NCBI GenBank assembly: GCA_014584315.1
Contig: JACTNA010000030.1
Location: 1 to 64,000 of the forward strand
DNA from: Planctomycetota bacterium
GTDB taxonomy: Bacteria; Planctomycetota; Phycisphaerae; Phycisphaerales; UBA1924
DNA: 64,000 nt
Direction of reading: 5' to 3'
Part shown: positions 34,811 to 42,917 of the stretch, piece after piece
How the letters are laid out: each line of letters starts with the position of its first letter
Position numbering within the stretch: position 1 is the stretch's first letter
Position numbers and translations under genes: made by a program
The notes under the pieces: model-generated
The model's database searches: none
What the model saw: only the letters and a program-made list of their open reading frames with translations
Told to the model about the DNA's origin: nothing

Positions 34811-35854
34811 TTACGGGCAGGGCGGGTTGTTGTAGAGGTTGAGGAAGCAGAGGAAGTCGAGCGAGTTGATGACCGTGTCGCCGTTGCAGTCGGCGGCGGG
34901 GTTCTGGCTGGTGTAGAGGTTGAGGAAGCAGAGGAAGTCGAGCGAGTTGATGACCGTGTCGCCGTTGCAATCGACGTAGCACTCATCGCCGCCGTCGGTG
35001 TTGCCCCAGAAGGCCATCATGTTGCAGAGCGGGTCGGGGCAGACGCCGAAGTCGTAGTAGTAGCACTCATCGGGCATCGTGTGGACGCCGTCGAGCGGGA
35101 AGTCGTCGTCGTGCTGCTGCGAGTCGTTGGTGCCGGGACGGCCCGGGAGACCGCCGTCGTCCGCGGTGCCCCACGCGCCGAAGTGGCAGTTGAAGGTGGC
35201 GAGGTAGAAGAACGCGCCGTCGAAGAAGTCGGAGAGGAAGTAGACGTTGGAGCCGTCGCCGTCCTTGACGAGCGTCCAGCCGTCGGCCGAGCCGTCGCCG
35301 AAGGAGAACTCGGAGTACCAGAAGCCGCGGGGGAGCACGCCGTAGTCGAAGACCCAGCCGTCCGCCACGGCGACCGCGGCGTCGCACGCGAGCGAAATGA
35401 ACTCGGCCGAGGTCAGGATGCCGACGTAGGCCTGGGAGGTCATGCCCCACCAGAAGACCCAGGCGGCGCGGGCCGAGAAGTCCTCCAGAGCGTCCGACAT
35501 GTCGTTGGCGGAGAAGGGGTTCGCGTAGACGGTGCCGAAGTACCAGCGGCTGCCCTCGCCGATGCCGCACTCAGGGCCGCCGATGGGCGGGAAGCCGGAG
35601 GTGCAGTCGTCGGTGGGCTGAACGGCGTCCCACAGCATGTCGCAGACCTCGTCGACGCGGCCGAACGAGGAAGCGTCGCGCCACTCGCCCATGATCTTCA
35701 TCTGGCCATCGACCAGCGACACGGGCGCCACGCGGACGGGCTTGACCATCCCGTCGATGGCCTTGACCTGGGGCTGCGGCTTGTCACCGGCGATCGCGGC
35801 GCCGGCGAGGCCCAGACACATCCCAGCACAGACAAACAGGTTTCTCGCCTTCAT
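34811..35854 (-). CDS. Secreted protein with two near-identical dockerin-like repeats
   Basis: The 347-residue product starts at ATG 35854 behind GAAGGAG and a signal peptide (MKARNLFVCAGMCLGLAGAA). The body (about 60-250) is rich in aromatic and acidic residues with several Cys pairs and looks like an extracellular beta-structure; I cannot name the fold. The C-terminus holds two copies of DCNGDTVINSLDFLCFLNLY, 27 residues apart, which are EF-hand-like dockerin half-repeats. Their DNA is almost identical, so the duplication is recent or maintained by conversion. It is probably displayed or anchored extracellularly. Confidence 0.78.
   Translation of the reverse strand: MKARNLFVCAGMCLGLAGAAIAGDKPQPQVKAIDGMVKPVRVAPVSLVDGQMKIMGEWRDASSFGRVDEVCDMLWDAVQPTDDCTSGFPPIGGPECGIGEGSRWYFGTVYANPFSANDMSDALEDFSARAAWVFWWGMTSQAYVGILTSAEFISLACDAAVAVADGWVFDYGVLPRGFWYSEFSFGDGSADGWTLVKDGDGSNVYFLSDFFDGAFFYLATFNCHFGAWGTADDGGLPGRPGTNDSQQHDDDFPLDGVHTMPDECYYYDFGVCPDPLCNMMAFWGNTDGGDECYVDCNGDTVINSLDFLCFLNLYTSQNPAADCNGDTVINSLDFLCFLNLYNNPPCP
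34831..34973 (-). repeat. 62-base direct repeat within the dockerin-like region
   Basis: Copies at 34831-34892 and 34912-34973 differ at a single visible base, in phase with the reading frame at an 81-base period. They encode the two dockerin half-repeats. Confidence 0.85.
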
Positions 35855-36356
35855 TGAGCAAACTCCTTCTTCGATGCAAAGGAACCAGACGCACTCTTGC
35901 CCCGATCACTCCGCGGGGCAAACGCGGAACACGCGATCAACCCGCCACGGAACGCCCGTGACGGTAGTACGACCACCAGCAGATACACCGGCGCACACGC
36001 CGCGCGAATCGGCACGGGACATGGCATGGGCCGACGCCTTGCGCAACGAACCGTCTCCTTCCCCCAACGAGATTCGCGAGTCTCCAGCCTGCGAATCCGC
36101 TCCGATACGGAAGACCCCCCGATCGGAGCCTGCGAACACCGTCTCTCCTTCCGCGGCGGCTCGAACGAGACACCGGGCTATGCGCAATATACACACCTTG
36201 GCCCGCAACGCAATAGGGGTCCGGGCATTTTTCCGTGTATCCTGACATTCTCCGCAAAGTTCCGTCCCGGCCAGGGTTACCCCAACTTGACACACGATCG
36301 GCCGGGTACGGCACGATAGCCGATCAGATTCCAAACTCACAGGCCCAGTCGCCCCG
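35855..36356. other. 502-base spacer between carA and the dockerin-tailed gene
   Basis: I find no convincing gene. The leftward 144-codon frame here has no family sense or ribosome-binding site. The spacer is less GC-rich than its surroundings, contains a promoter candidate (36186-36213), an AT-rich patch (CATTTTTCCGTGTATCC) and a repeated AGCCTGCGAA. It may provide a long 5' leader to the leftward gene. Confidence 0.5.
36186..36213 (-). promoter_or_regulatory. Promoter candidate TTGCGT-N16-TATATT
   Basis: The best -10/-35 pair on the minus strand in this spacer. If used, the 5' leader of the dockerin-tailed gene would be about 320 bases. Confidence 0.4.
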
Positions 36357-37568
36357 TCACCCCGTCTCGACCCCGTCGGCCGCCGGCTCCGGAGGCCGAC
36401 GCGACGCCATCATCGCCACGAAAGCGTCGAACAGGCCCGCCGCATCGTGCGGCCCGGGGGATGCCTCCGGGTGGTACTGGACGGCAAATATGGGACGATC
36501 CGCCAGCCGGAACCCCGCGACCGTGCCGTCGTTCAAGTGCCAGTGCGTGGCCTCCGCCCCGGCCGCCCGGAGCGATTCCGGGTCCACCGCGAAGCCGTGG
36601 TTCTGGCTCGTGATCTCGACGCGGTCGGTGAGGCGGTCGTGGACGGGCTGGTTCGCGCCGCGGTGCCCGAACGGCAACTTGTAGGTCTTCGCGCCGAGCG
36701 CCAGCGCCAGCAACTGGTGCCCGAGGCAGATGCCGAACGTCGGGATCGGGTCACGCTCCGTCGGCCCGATGAGTTCGCGCAGCGTGGCGATGGTCCGATC
36801 CACGGCCGCCGGATCGCCCGGGCCGTTCGACACGAACAGGCCGTCCGCCTTGCCCTCCGCGCGCAGTCGGCGCACTTCGTCGGGCGACACGTCGTGGGGC
36901 ACGACCGTCACCTCGCACCCGCGCTGCGCGAGATGCCGCAGGATGTTCCGCTTCGCGCCGCAGTCGAGCGCAAGGACGTGGAACGCCCGCGTGGATCGTG
37001 CCGCGCCCTGCGGCGCCCAGTCGCCGAGCGTTTCCGCCCACGTCGCCGACGAGGTGCATCCGACCCTCGGCACGAGGTTCTGCCCCGCCATCGAGGGCGC
37101 GTTCCGCGCTGCCTCGACGAGCGCGGCGTCGGTGAGGTCGTCGCGATCGGTGAGCGCGCCGGGCATTGCGCCCCGCGTGCGGATGCGCCGCGTGATGGCC
37201 CGCGTGTCGGCGTCCGTCATGCCCAGCACGCCCCGGCCCTCGAGCCACGAGGCAAGGTCGCCCTTCGCCCGGTAGTTCGAGTGGCGGCGAGCGAGTTCGC
37301 GCACCACGAAGCCCGCCACCTGCACGCGGGCCGACTCCATGTCCTCGTCGTTCACGCCCGTGTTGCCGATGAGCGGGAAGGTCTGCACCAGGATCTGCCC
37401 GTTGTACGAGGGGTCGGTCAGCGACTCCTGGTACCCGGTCATCGCCGTGTTGAAGACCACCTCCGCGACCGACAGCACGCCCCGCCCCGCGGCCCCGAAC
37501 GCCCGACCTCGGACGATCGAGCCGTCGGCAAGGGCGAGTCGGGCGGTGCGCTGGGGTTGGTTCGGCAT
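36357..37568 (-). CDS. carA: Carbamoyl-phosphate synthase small (glutaminase) subunit
   Basis: The 403-residue subunit hydrolyses glutamine and feeds ammonia to CarB for arginine and pyrimidine synthesis. The N-terminal CarA domain (FNTAMTGYQESLTDPSYNGQ) is followed by a class I amidotransferase domain: FVSNGPGDP, FGICLGHQLLALALG with the nucleophile Cys, SQNHGFAVD and the YHPEASPGP catalytic His and Glu. All are intact. The start at 37568 is fixed by the TACACT box six bases upstream. carB is not adjacent. The very long leftward frame that continues across priA is a GC artefact. Confidence 0.95.
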   Translation of the reverse strand: MPNQPQRTARLALADGSIVRGRAFGAAGRGVLSVAEVVFNTAMTGYQESLTDPSYNGQILVQTFPLIGNTGVNDEDMESARVQVAGFVVRELARRHSNYRAKGDLASWLEGRGVLGMTDADTRAITRRIRTRGAMPGALTDRDDLTDAALVEAARNAPSMAGQNLVPRVGCTSSATWAETLGDWAPQGAARSTRAFHVLALDCGAKRNILRHLAQRGCEVTVVPHDVSPDEVRRLRAEGKADGLFVSNGPGDPAAVDRTIATLRELIGPTERDPIPTFGICLGHQLLALALGAKTYKLPFGHRGANQPVHDRLTDRVEITSQNHGFAVDPESLRAAGAEATHWHLNDGTVAGFRLADRPIFAVQYHPEASPGPHDAAGLFDAFVAMMASRRPPEPAADGVETG

Positions 37569-37571
37569 CGG

Positions 37572-37580
37572 TAGAGTGTA
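37572..37580. promoter_or_regulatory. Interlocked divergent -10 boxes for carA and priA
   Basis: Within the 21-base gap, TAGAGT (37572-37577, plus strand, 12 bases before priA) and TACACT (37575-37580, minus strand, exactly six bases before carA) overlap by three bases. The two polymerases could not bind at the same time. Confidence 0.5.
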
Positions 37581-37589
37581 CGCGGAACC

Positions 37590-39908
37590 ATGGGCGAGAC
37601 GCTGTTCGGACGCGAGGAACGCGGCCCCGTGCGCGAGGGCGGGGTGTACGTGCGCGTCGCGGTCGAACGAGGCATCGAGGGCACGGGCGAACTCACCTAC
37701 TGGTCGCCCCAGGGCGTGATCGTCGGGCAACGCGTCAGCGTCCCTCTCGGGCGCAAGGACAAGCCCGCCGGCGGCGTCGTCGTCGCCGTCGGCGGCGAGG
37801 AACTGCTGGACGGGTTCGCCCCCGACCGCGTCAAGGCCGTGCTCGCCACCGGCACGGCACGCCTGCCCGAGCCCATGCTCGAACTCGGCCGCTGGATGTC
37901 CCGCTACTACGTCTGCCCGCTGGGCATGGCCCTGGCGACGATGATGCCGGCGGCCGTCAAGCGGCGTGCGGGACGCCGGGTCGTCACCGAACTCGCGCCC
38001 GCCGAGGGCGTGGACACGCCGACACATCTCACGCCCGGGGCACGCCGCGCCTGGGAGGCGATCCGCGCGATGCCCCGGGGGGCGTTCCCGATCGCGCCGC
38101 GCGACCTGGCGGCCCGCATCGGCGAGAAGACGCTGGGGGCGATCAACCGGCTGGTCCGCGCGGGCCTGCTGCTCGAGGTCGACCGCGAGACCGTCCGCGA
38201 GGCCGGCGCGGCCCGGAGCCTGTACGTCGAGGCCGACCGGCCGGTCGAACTGACTCCGGAGCAGGCCCGCATCGTCGAGGGGATCGGGGCGGGGCTGGGC
38301 GCGTTCGGGGTCCACCTGCTCCGCGGGATCACGGGCAGCGGCAAGACCGAGGTGTATCTGCGCCTCATCGAGCGCGTGCTGCAAGGGGGGGGGAGCGCGC
38401 TCGTGCTCGTCCCCGAGATCTCGCTGACGCCCCAGACCGCCGCCCGCTTCGAGGCCCGGCTGCGCGCGCACGGGGTGGTGACGCTGCACTCCGGCCTCAG
38501 CGCGACCCAGCGCCACGCCGCCTGGGCACGCGCCGCGTCCGGCTCGGCGCGGGTGGTCGTCGGGGCGCGATCGGCCGTCTTCGCGCCGTTGGTGCGCCCC
38601 GCCCTGATCGTCGTCGACGAGGAGCACGACGCCTCCTACAAGCAGGACCAGGTCCCGCGGTACAACGCCCGCGACGTGGCCGTCATGCGCGGACGCTTCG
38701 AGCACTGCCCCGTCCTGCTCGGGAGCGCGACGCCCTCGCTCGAGAGTTGGGCCAACGCCAAGAGCCGCCGCTATCGCCTGTGGGAGTTGCGCGAGCGCGT
38801 CGGCGGCGGGCGGCTGCCCCCGGTTGAGATCGTGGACATGCGAGAAGAGCGGCGCGCCCGAGCCGAGCGGGGCGGCGACCGCGAGGCTTCGCTCGGCCCC
38901 ACGCTCGAACGCGCCATCGCCGAGGCGCTCGCCGAGGGGGGGCAGGTCATCCTGCTCGTCAACCGCCGCGGCTTCGCCCACTACCTCGCCTGCCCGAACG
39001 CGAGGTGCGGCTGGGTGATGACGTGCGACCACTGCGACGCGGGCATGGTGCTGCACGTCGGCCGCTCGCTGCCCAAGGGTGGGGTGGTCCGCTGCCACCA
39101 TTGCCTCGCCGAGCAGCGCGTGCCCTCGGTCTGCCCGGTCTGCGGCCTGGGCGTCTCGCGCCTCGGCGCGGGCACGCAGCGCCTCGAGGACGAGCTCGCC
39201 CGCACCTTCGGGCCCGAAAGCCTCGAGCCGGGGCGCACCATGCTCAGGGTCGACTCCGACGCCATGCGGTCCGGGCGCGACTACGCCGACGCCCTCGCCC
39301 GCTTCGCGCGCGGCGAGGTCCGGCTCCTGCTCGGGACCCAGATGATCGCCAAGGGCCTCGACTTCCCCGGCGTCACGCTGGTCGGCGTCGTGAGCGCGGA
39401 CACCGCCCTGGCGATGCCCGATTTCCGCGCCGCGGAGCGCACCTTCCAACTCGTCAGCCAGGTCGCCGGGCGGGCGGGTCGCGGCGAACGCCCCGGCCGC
39501 GTCATTGTTCAGACCTGGGAGCCGCACGCGCCGCCGATCCGCCACGCGGCAGCGCACGACTACACGTCGTTCGCGGACGACGAACTGCACCAGCGGCACG
39601 CCGCCGGCCTCCCTCCCGCAACGCGCATGGTGCGCATCGTCTGCCGCGACGAGGATTCGGCCAGGGCGGGCGAGGCCGCCCGGGCCTTGGCCCACACCCT
39701 GCGCGAGACCGGCGGGCGCGGCGTGCGGGTCGAGGGGCCGATGCCCTGCCCCATCTCGCGGATCGCCGGGCAGTACCGCTTCGCCGTCGAGGCCTACGGC
39801 GCGACGGCCGCGTCGATCCAGGCCGTGCTCGCCGCGGCACGCTCCGCGGGGCTGCTGCTGAGCGACGCGAAGACCGCGGTTGACGTGGACCCGGTGGCGT
39901 TGATGTAA
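37590..39908 (+). CDS. priA: Primosomal protein N' (replication restart helicase)
   Basis: The 772-residue superfamily 2 helicase reloads the replisome at stalled forks. An N-terminal 3'-end-binding domain (VRVAVERGIEGTGELTYWSP) is followed by Walker A GITGSGKTEVYLR at about residue 247, the DEEH box VVDEEHDASYKQD near 343, and the zinc-binding region with eight Cys (CPNARCGW, CDHC, CHHC, CPVCG at about 470-525). Motifs IV-VI follow (LLLGTQMIAKGLDFPGVTLV; QVAGRAGRG). Length matches the family. A run of nine G (38385-38393) lies in the coding sequence. Confidence 0.95.
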   Translation: MGETLFGREERGPVREGGVYVRVAVERGIEGTGELTYWSPQGVIVGQRVSVPLGRKDKPAGGVVVAVGGEELLDGFAPDRVKAVLATGTARLPEPMLELGRWMSRYYVCPLGMALATMMPAAVKRRAGRRVVTELAPAEGVDTPTHLTPGARRAWEAIRAMPRGAFPIAPRDLAARIGEKTLGAINRLVRAGLLLEVDRETVREAGAARSLYVEADRPVELTPEQARIVEGIGAGLGAFGVHLLRGITGSGKTEVYLRLIERVLQGGGSALVLVPEISLTPQTAARFEARLRAHGVVTLHSGLSATQRHAAWARAASGSARVVVGARSAVFAPLVRPALIVVDEEHDASYKQDQVPRYNARDVAVMRGRFEHCPVLLGSATPSLESWANAKSRRYRLWELRERVGGGRLPPVEIVDMREERRARAERGGDREASLGPTLERAIAEALAEGGQVILLVNRRGFAHYLACPNARCGWVMTCDHCDAGMVLHVGRSLPKGGVVRCHHCLAEQRVPSVCPVCGLGVSRLGAGTQRLEDELARTFGPESLEPGRTMLRVDSDAMRSGRDYADALARFARGEVRLLLGTQMIAKGLDFPGVTLVGVVSADTALAMPDFRAAERTFQLVSQVAGRAGRGERPGRVIVQTWEPHAPPIRHAAAHDYTSFADDELHQRHAAGLPPATRMVRIVCRDEDSARAGEAARALAHTLRETGGRGVRVEGPMPCPISRIAGQYRFAVEAYGATAASIQAVLAAARSAGLLLSDAKTAVDVDPVALM

Positions 39909-39910
39909 AG

Positions 39911-39946
39911 CAAGGGATCGAGGCATCGTGGCGTCGAGGCATCAAG
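39911..39946. repeat. Short array of a GCATCGA-like heptamer
   Basis: The spacer after priA reads as imperfect tandem units GGATCGA, GGCATCG, GGCGTCGA, GGCATCA. It is a second, different example of short-unit repeats filling a spacer. Confidence 0.45.
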
Positions 39947-39968
39947 GGCGCGGCACGCCGGAAGCCTC

Positions 39969-39974
39969 TATGCT
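39969..39974 (+). promoter_or_regulatory. Leaderless-type -10 box (TATGCT)
   Basis: TATGCT-CCCGC-ATG, five bases before the start at 39980. Confidence 0.45.
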
Positions 39975-39979
39975 CCCGC

Positions 39980-40837
39980 ATGATCGTCCACCTGAACGGG
40001 GAACTCGTGCCGCGCGATCGCGCCGCCGTCAGCGCGTTCGACCGCGGCTTCCTGTTCGGCGACGGCGTGTACGAGGGCCTGCGATCGTTCGACGGGTGGG
40101 TCATCGCGATGGACCGGCACATTGCGCGGATGCGCGAAGGACTGGCCGAGGCGAGGATCCACTGGGACGCCGCCCGTCTCGCTCGATTGACGGACGACCT
40201 GCTGGCCGCCAACGGCTTCAAGGACGCCTTCGTTTATTGGCAGGTGACGCGCGGCACGCCCGGGCCGGACGACCCCGTGCGCACGCGGCTTCCGGCGCGC
40301 TCCATGCGCCCGACGGTCTTCGGGTACTGCGTGCCGACGCCGGGCCTTGCACAGTGCGTCGAGCCGGGCCGCGTGCGGGCCGCCACCGTCGAGGACCGAC
40401 GCTGGCTGCGCGGCACGCTCAAGTCGATCTCCCTGCTGGGCAACGTGCTCGCGGCGGCGGAGGCACGCGAACGCGGCGCGGACGACGCGATCATGGTTCG
40501 CGATGGGCTTGTCGCCGAGAGTTGCACCTGCAATCTGGTCGCCGTCGATCGGGACGGGCAGATGGCGACACCGTCCCTCGACAGCGTGCCGATCCTCGCT
40601 GGCGTCACCCGGGCGCTCCTGCCGGAGATCGCGCCCGGCGTCGAGTCGCGCCCTGTGCGGGCGGACGAACTCCGCGAAGCAAGCGAGATCGTGCTTCTCG
40701 GCACGCTCACCATGGTGGCGAGCGTCGTCGAACTCGACGGCAGGCCCGTCGGCTCGGGCGAGCCGGGACCGGCGGCGCGGCGACTCCTCGCCCGCTACAC
40801 CGAGTGGATCGCCGAGCGTTCGAGGGGACGCCGATGA
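39980..40837 (+). CDS. Class IV PLP aminotransferase, probably D-amino acid type
   Basis: The 285-residue fold-type IV enzyme carries the PLP lysine in RGTLKSISLLGNVLAA at about residue 150, the early AFDRGFLFGDGVYEGLRSFDG block and the ESCTCNLVAV phosphate-binding region. The late DELREASEIVLLGTLTMVASVVELDG block resembles D-alanine transaminases more than branched-chain enzymes, but 4-amino-4-deoxychorismate lyase is another relative. Its stop overlaps the murD start (ATGA). D-alanine transaminase makes D-glutamate, the substrate of MurD, so the coupling supports a cell-wall role. That functional link is inference. Confidence 0.8.
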   Translation: MIVHLNGELVPRDRAAVSAFDRGFLFGDGVYEGLRSFDGWVIAMDRHIARMREGLAEARIHWDAARLARLTDDLLAANGFKDAFVYWQVTRGTPGPDDPVRTRLPARSMRPTVFGYCVPTPGLAQCVEPGRVRAATVEDRRWLRGTLKSISLLGNVLAAAEARERGADDAIMVRDGLVAESCTCNLVAVDRDGQMATPSLDSVPILAGVTRALLPEIAPGVESRPVRADELREASEIVLLGTLTMVASVVELDGRPVGSGEPGPAARRLLARYTEWIAERSRGRR

Positions 40838-42177
40838 CGGACTTCGACGGGGCGCGGGTCACGGTGATGGGCCTGGGCCGATTCGGCGGCGGCGTCGGTG
40901 TCGCGCGCTGGCTCGCCGCGCAGGGGGCCGACGTGCTGGTGACCGACCTCGAACCGGAAGATCGGCTGGGCGGATCGATCGCCGCGCTGGCCGACCTGAT
41001 CGACGAAGGGCGGGTGCGACTCCGCCTCGGCGGACACAACGTCAGCGACTTCACGACTTGCGATCTCGTCGTCGCCAACCCCGCCGTCCCTACGCCGTGG
41101 GAGAACCGCTTCTTGCGTGCGGCCGGCGCCGCGGGGGTCGCCGTTACCACGGAGATCGCCCTGCTGGTCGAGCGTCTTCCTTCGCGGCAGCGCGTCATCG
41201 GCGTCACCGGCACGGTCGGCAAAAGCACGACCGCGGCCATGATCGCCGCCGGGCTGCGCGGCGCGGAGCAACCCACCACATTGGGCGGCAACATCGGCGG
41301 CACGCTCCTCGGCGAACTCGAATCGCTCGACCCGTCGTCGTGGATCGTGCTCGAACTCTCCAGCGCGATGCTCCACTGGCTTGGCGACGCCCGCTGGTCG
41401 CCCGGCATCGCGGTCGTCACCGGATTCGCGCCGAACCACGCCGACTGGCACGGCACGCTTGACCATTACGAGGCGTCGAAGCGCCGGATGCTCGCCCACC
41501 AGGCGCCCGGCGACGCCTGCGTGCTCGGGCCGGGCGTGCACGGCTGGGCGTCCGCCCCCGGCGTTCGTCGGACGCTCGTCGACGCCGCCGCTCGCCTGGA
41601 CGGCCTGCGCGTGCCCGGCGCGCACAACGCGGCGAACGCCGCCATCGCGCTCGCGGCGTGCGCGGCCGCGGGCGCGAGCCGCGAGGGCTGCGAGCGTGGC
41701 GTCCGCGCCTTCGAGGGGTTGCCTCACCGCCTGGAGGCCGTGGGCGAGGCGGGCGTTGGGGGGGGGGTGGTCCGTGTCTTCAACGACTCGAAGGCGACGA
41801 CCCCCGAGGCGACGCTCGTCGCGCTGGAAGCCGTGCGCCCTCTCGGGCCGGTGCACCTCATCGCGGGCGGATACGACAAGGGCATCGACCTCTCGCCCAT
41901 CGTCCGGGCCGCGCCGCGACTCGCCGGCCTCTACACGATCGGCGCGACCGGTGATGCGCTCGCACGCGCGACGGGCGGGAACGCCGAGTCCTGCGGCACC
42001 CTCGAGGCCGCCGTCGCCCGCGCGTTCGAGCGCGCCCGCCCCGGCGACGTCGTCCTGCTCAGCCCGGGGTGCGCATCGTGGGACCAGTTCGAGAACTACG
42101 AACGCCGCGGCGAGGCCTTTCGCCGGCTCGTCCGCGAGCGAGTGGAGGCGATGCGATGCGCGCCGTCGTCCCGCTGA
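40834..42177 (+). CDS. murD: UDP-N-acetylmuramoyl-L-alanine--D-glutamate ligase
   Basis: The 447-residue cytosolic ligase adds D-Glu to the peptidoglycan precursor using ATP. An N-terminal Rossmann-like domain (VTVMGLGRFGGG) precedes the P-loop GVTGTVGKSTTAAM at about residues 127-140. NHADWHGTLDHYEASKRRM carries the conserved His and the carbamylated Lys, and VFNDSKATTPEAT and AGGYDKGIDLSP are the Mur ligase C-terminal motifs. A run of ten G lies at 41758-41767 in the coding region. The start overlaps the aminotransferase stop; the end overlaps the next gene by 22 bases. Confidence 0.95.
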   Translation: MTDFDGARVTVMGLGRFGGGVGVARWLAAQGADVLVTDLEPEDRLGGSIAALADLIDEGRVRLRLGGHNVSDFTTCDLVVANPAVPTPWENRFLRAAGAAGVAVTTEIALLVERLPSRQRVIGVTGTVGKSTTAAMIAAGLRGAEQPTTLGGNIGGTLLGELESLDPSSWIVLELSSAMLHWLGDARWSPGIAVVTGFAPNHADWHGTLDHYEASKRRMLAHQAPGDACVLGPGVHGWASAPGVRRTLVDAAARLDGLRVPGAHNAANAAIALAACAAAGASREGCERGVRAFEGLPHRLEAVGEAGVGGGVVRVFNDSKATTPEATLVALEAVRPLGPVHLIAGGYDKGIDLSPIVRAAPRLAGLYTIGATGDALARATGGNAESCGTLEAAVARAFERARPGDVVLLSPGCASWDQFENYERRGEAFRRLVRERVEAMRCAPSSR

Positions 42178-42914
42178 TCTTCGCGGCCACGCTCGCCGGG
42201 TGTGCCACGCACGAGGGCACGCCGGACCCAACACCGCCCGCCGGCGCGGTTCCGAGCGATGGCCCGCACGCCGTCGCCCCCGATGACGGCTGGGTCGAGG
42301 CGTTCCCGGGCGTTCGCGTCAACGTCGCGCGCCGGGCCGTCGAGGTCGAGGGAATCGTGCCGATCGACTGCCACCATCCGGAAACGCCGGACGTCTACCT
42401 CGAAGTCATCGTCTGCACGCCGGACACGCGCGAGCACGAGGCGCTGGTGATGACGCGTGCGCTGCCGTCGCACGTTCACGCCGCCCTGCTGCTCGTTGGG
42501 CTTGCGCCCGGCTCGCCCGGCGCCTTCGTCCCCGACAACGAGGGCCGGCTGATCCGCGTGCCGCCTCGCGGCGATCCGGTCCGTGTCCTGCTCTTCACCG
42601 ACGGCGACGAAGCGGGAGCGCCCGCGAGCGACTGGGTCGTCAATGTCACGTCCGGCCGCGCGCTGAGCGATGAGGCCGCGGGCGGCTGGGTCTTCGCCGG
42701 CTCGCGCATGGTCCGGCGGCAGGGTCGCGAGCGCTACGACGCCGACGGCGAGGGGACGCTCGTCGGGCTGCACACCTTCGGCGCGGAAGTGGTTGCGTGG
42801 CGGCCTGTCTACAACCCCGAGTCCGTGATCGACGAGCCGGAGTGGATCGCGAACCGGGCGGTTGTGCCGGCGTTCGGAACGACCGTCCGCGTCCGGCTCG
42901 AGGCCGCCGACTGA
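42156..42914 (+). CDS. YdjY-domain lipoprotein
   Basis: The 252-residue product has a lipoprotein signal (MRAVVPLIFAATLAGC, lipobox LAGC). The following region (about 45-140) matches the YdjY pattern found in planctomycete secreted proteins: VEVEGIVPIDCHHPETPDVY, LEVIVCTPDTREHEALVM, HVHAALLLVGLAPG. The remainder (AGGWVFAGSRM; EVVAWRPVYNPES) continues the same fold. Function is unknown. It overlaps murD by 22 bases and is probably co-translated. Confidence 0.8.
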   Translation: MRAVVPLIFAATLAGCATHEGTPDPTPPAGAVPSDGPHAVAPDDGWVEAFPGVRVNVARRAVEVEGIVPIDCHHPETPDVYLEVIVCTPDTREHEALVMTRALPSHVHAALLLVGLAPGSPGAFVPDNEGRLIRVPPRGDPVRVLLFTDGDEAGAPASDWVVNVTSGRALSDEAAGGWVFAGSRMVRRQGRERYDADGEGTLVGLHTFGAEVVAWRPVYNPESVIDEPEWIANRAVVPAFGTTVRVRLEAAD

Positions 42915-42917
42915 CCG

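Noticed and set aside
35906-36340. 144-codon leftward frame in the carA-distal spacer
   Set aside because: No ribosome-binding site, no recognisable domain, mixed composition; kept as a spacer.
36357-39926. A 1189-codon leftward frame spanning carA and the antisense of priA
   Set aside because: Only the part from 37568 down is carA. The rest is antisense to priA, is Arg/Ala/Asp-rich and has no family sense; GC-rich DNA lacks stop codons.
41756-41770. Frameshift in murD at the G10 tract
   Set aside because: The frame is open and all conserved Mur ligase motifs on both sides are in phase; only noted as slippage-prone.
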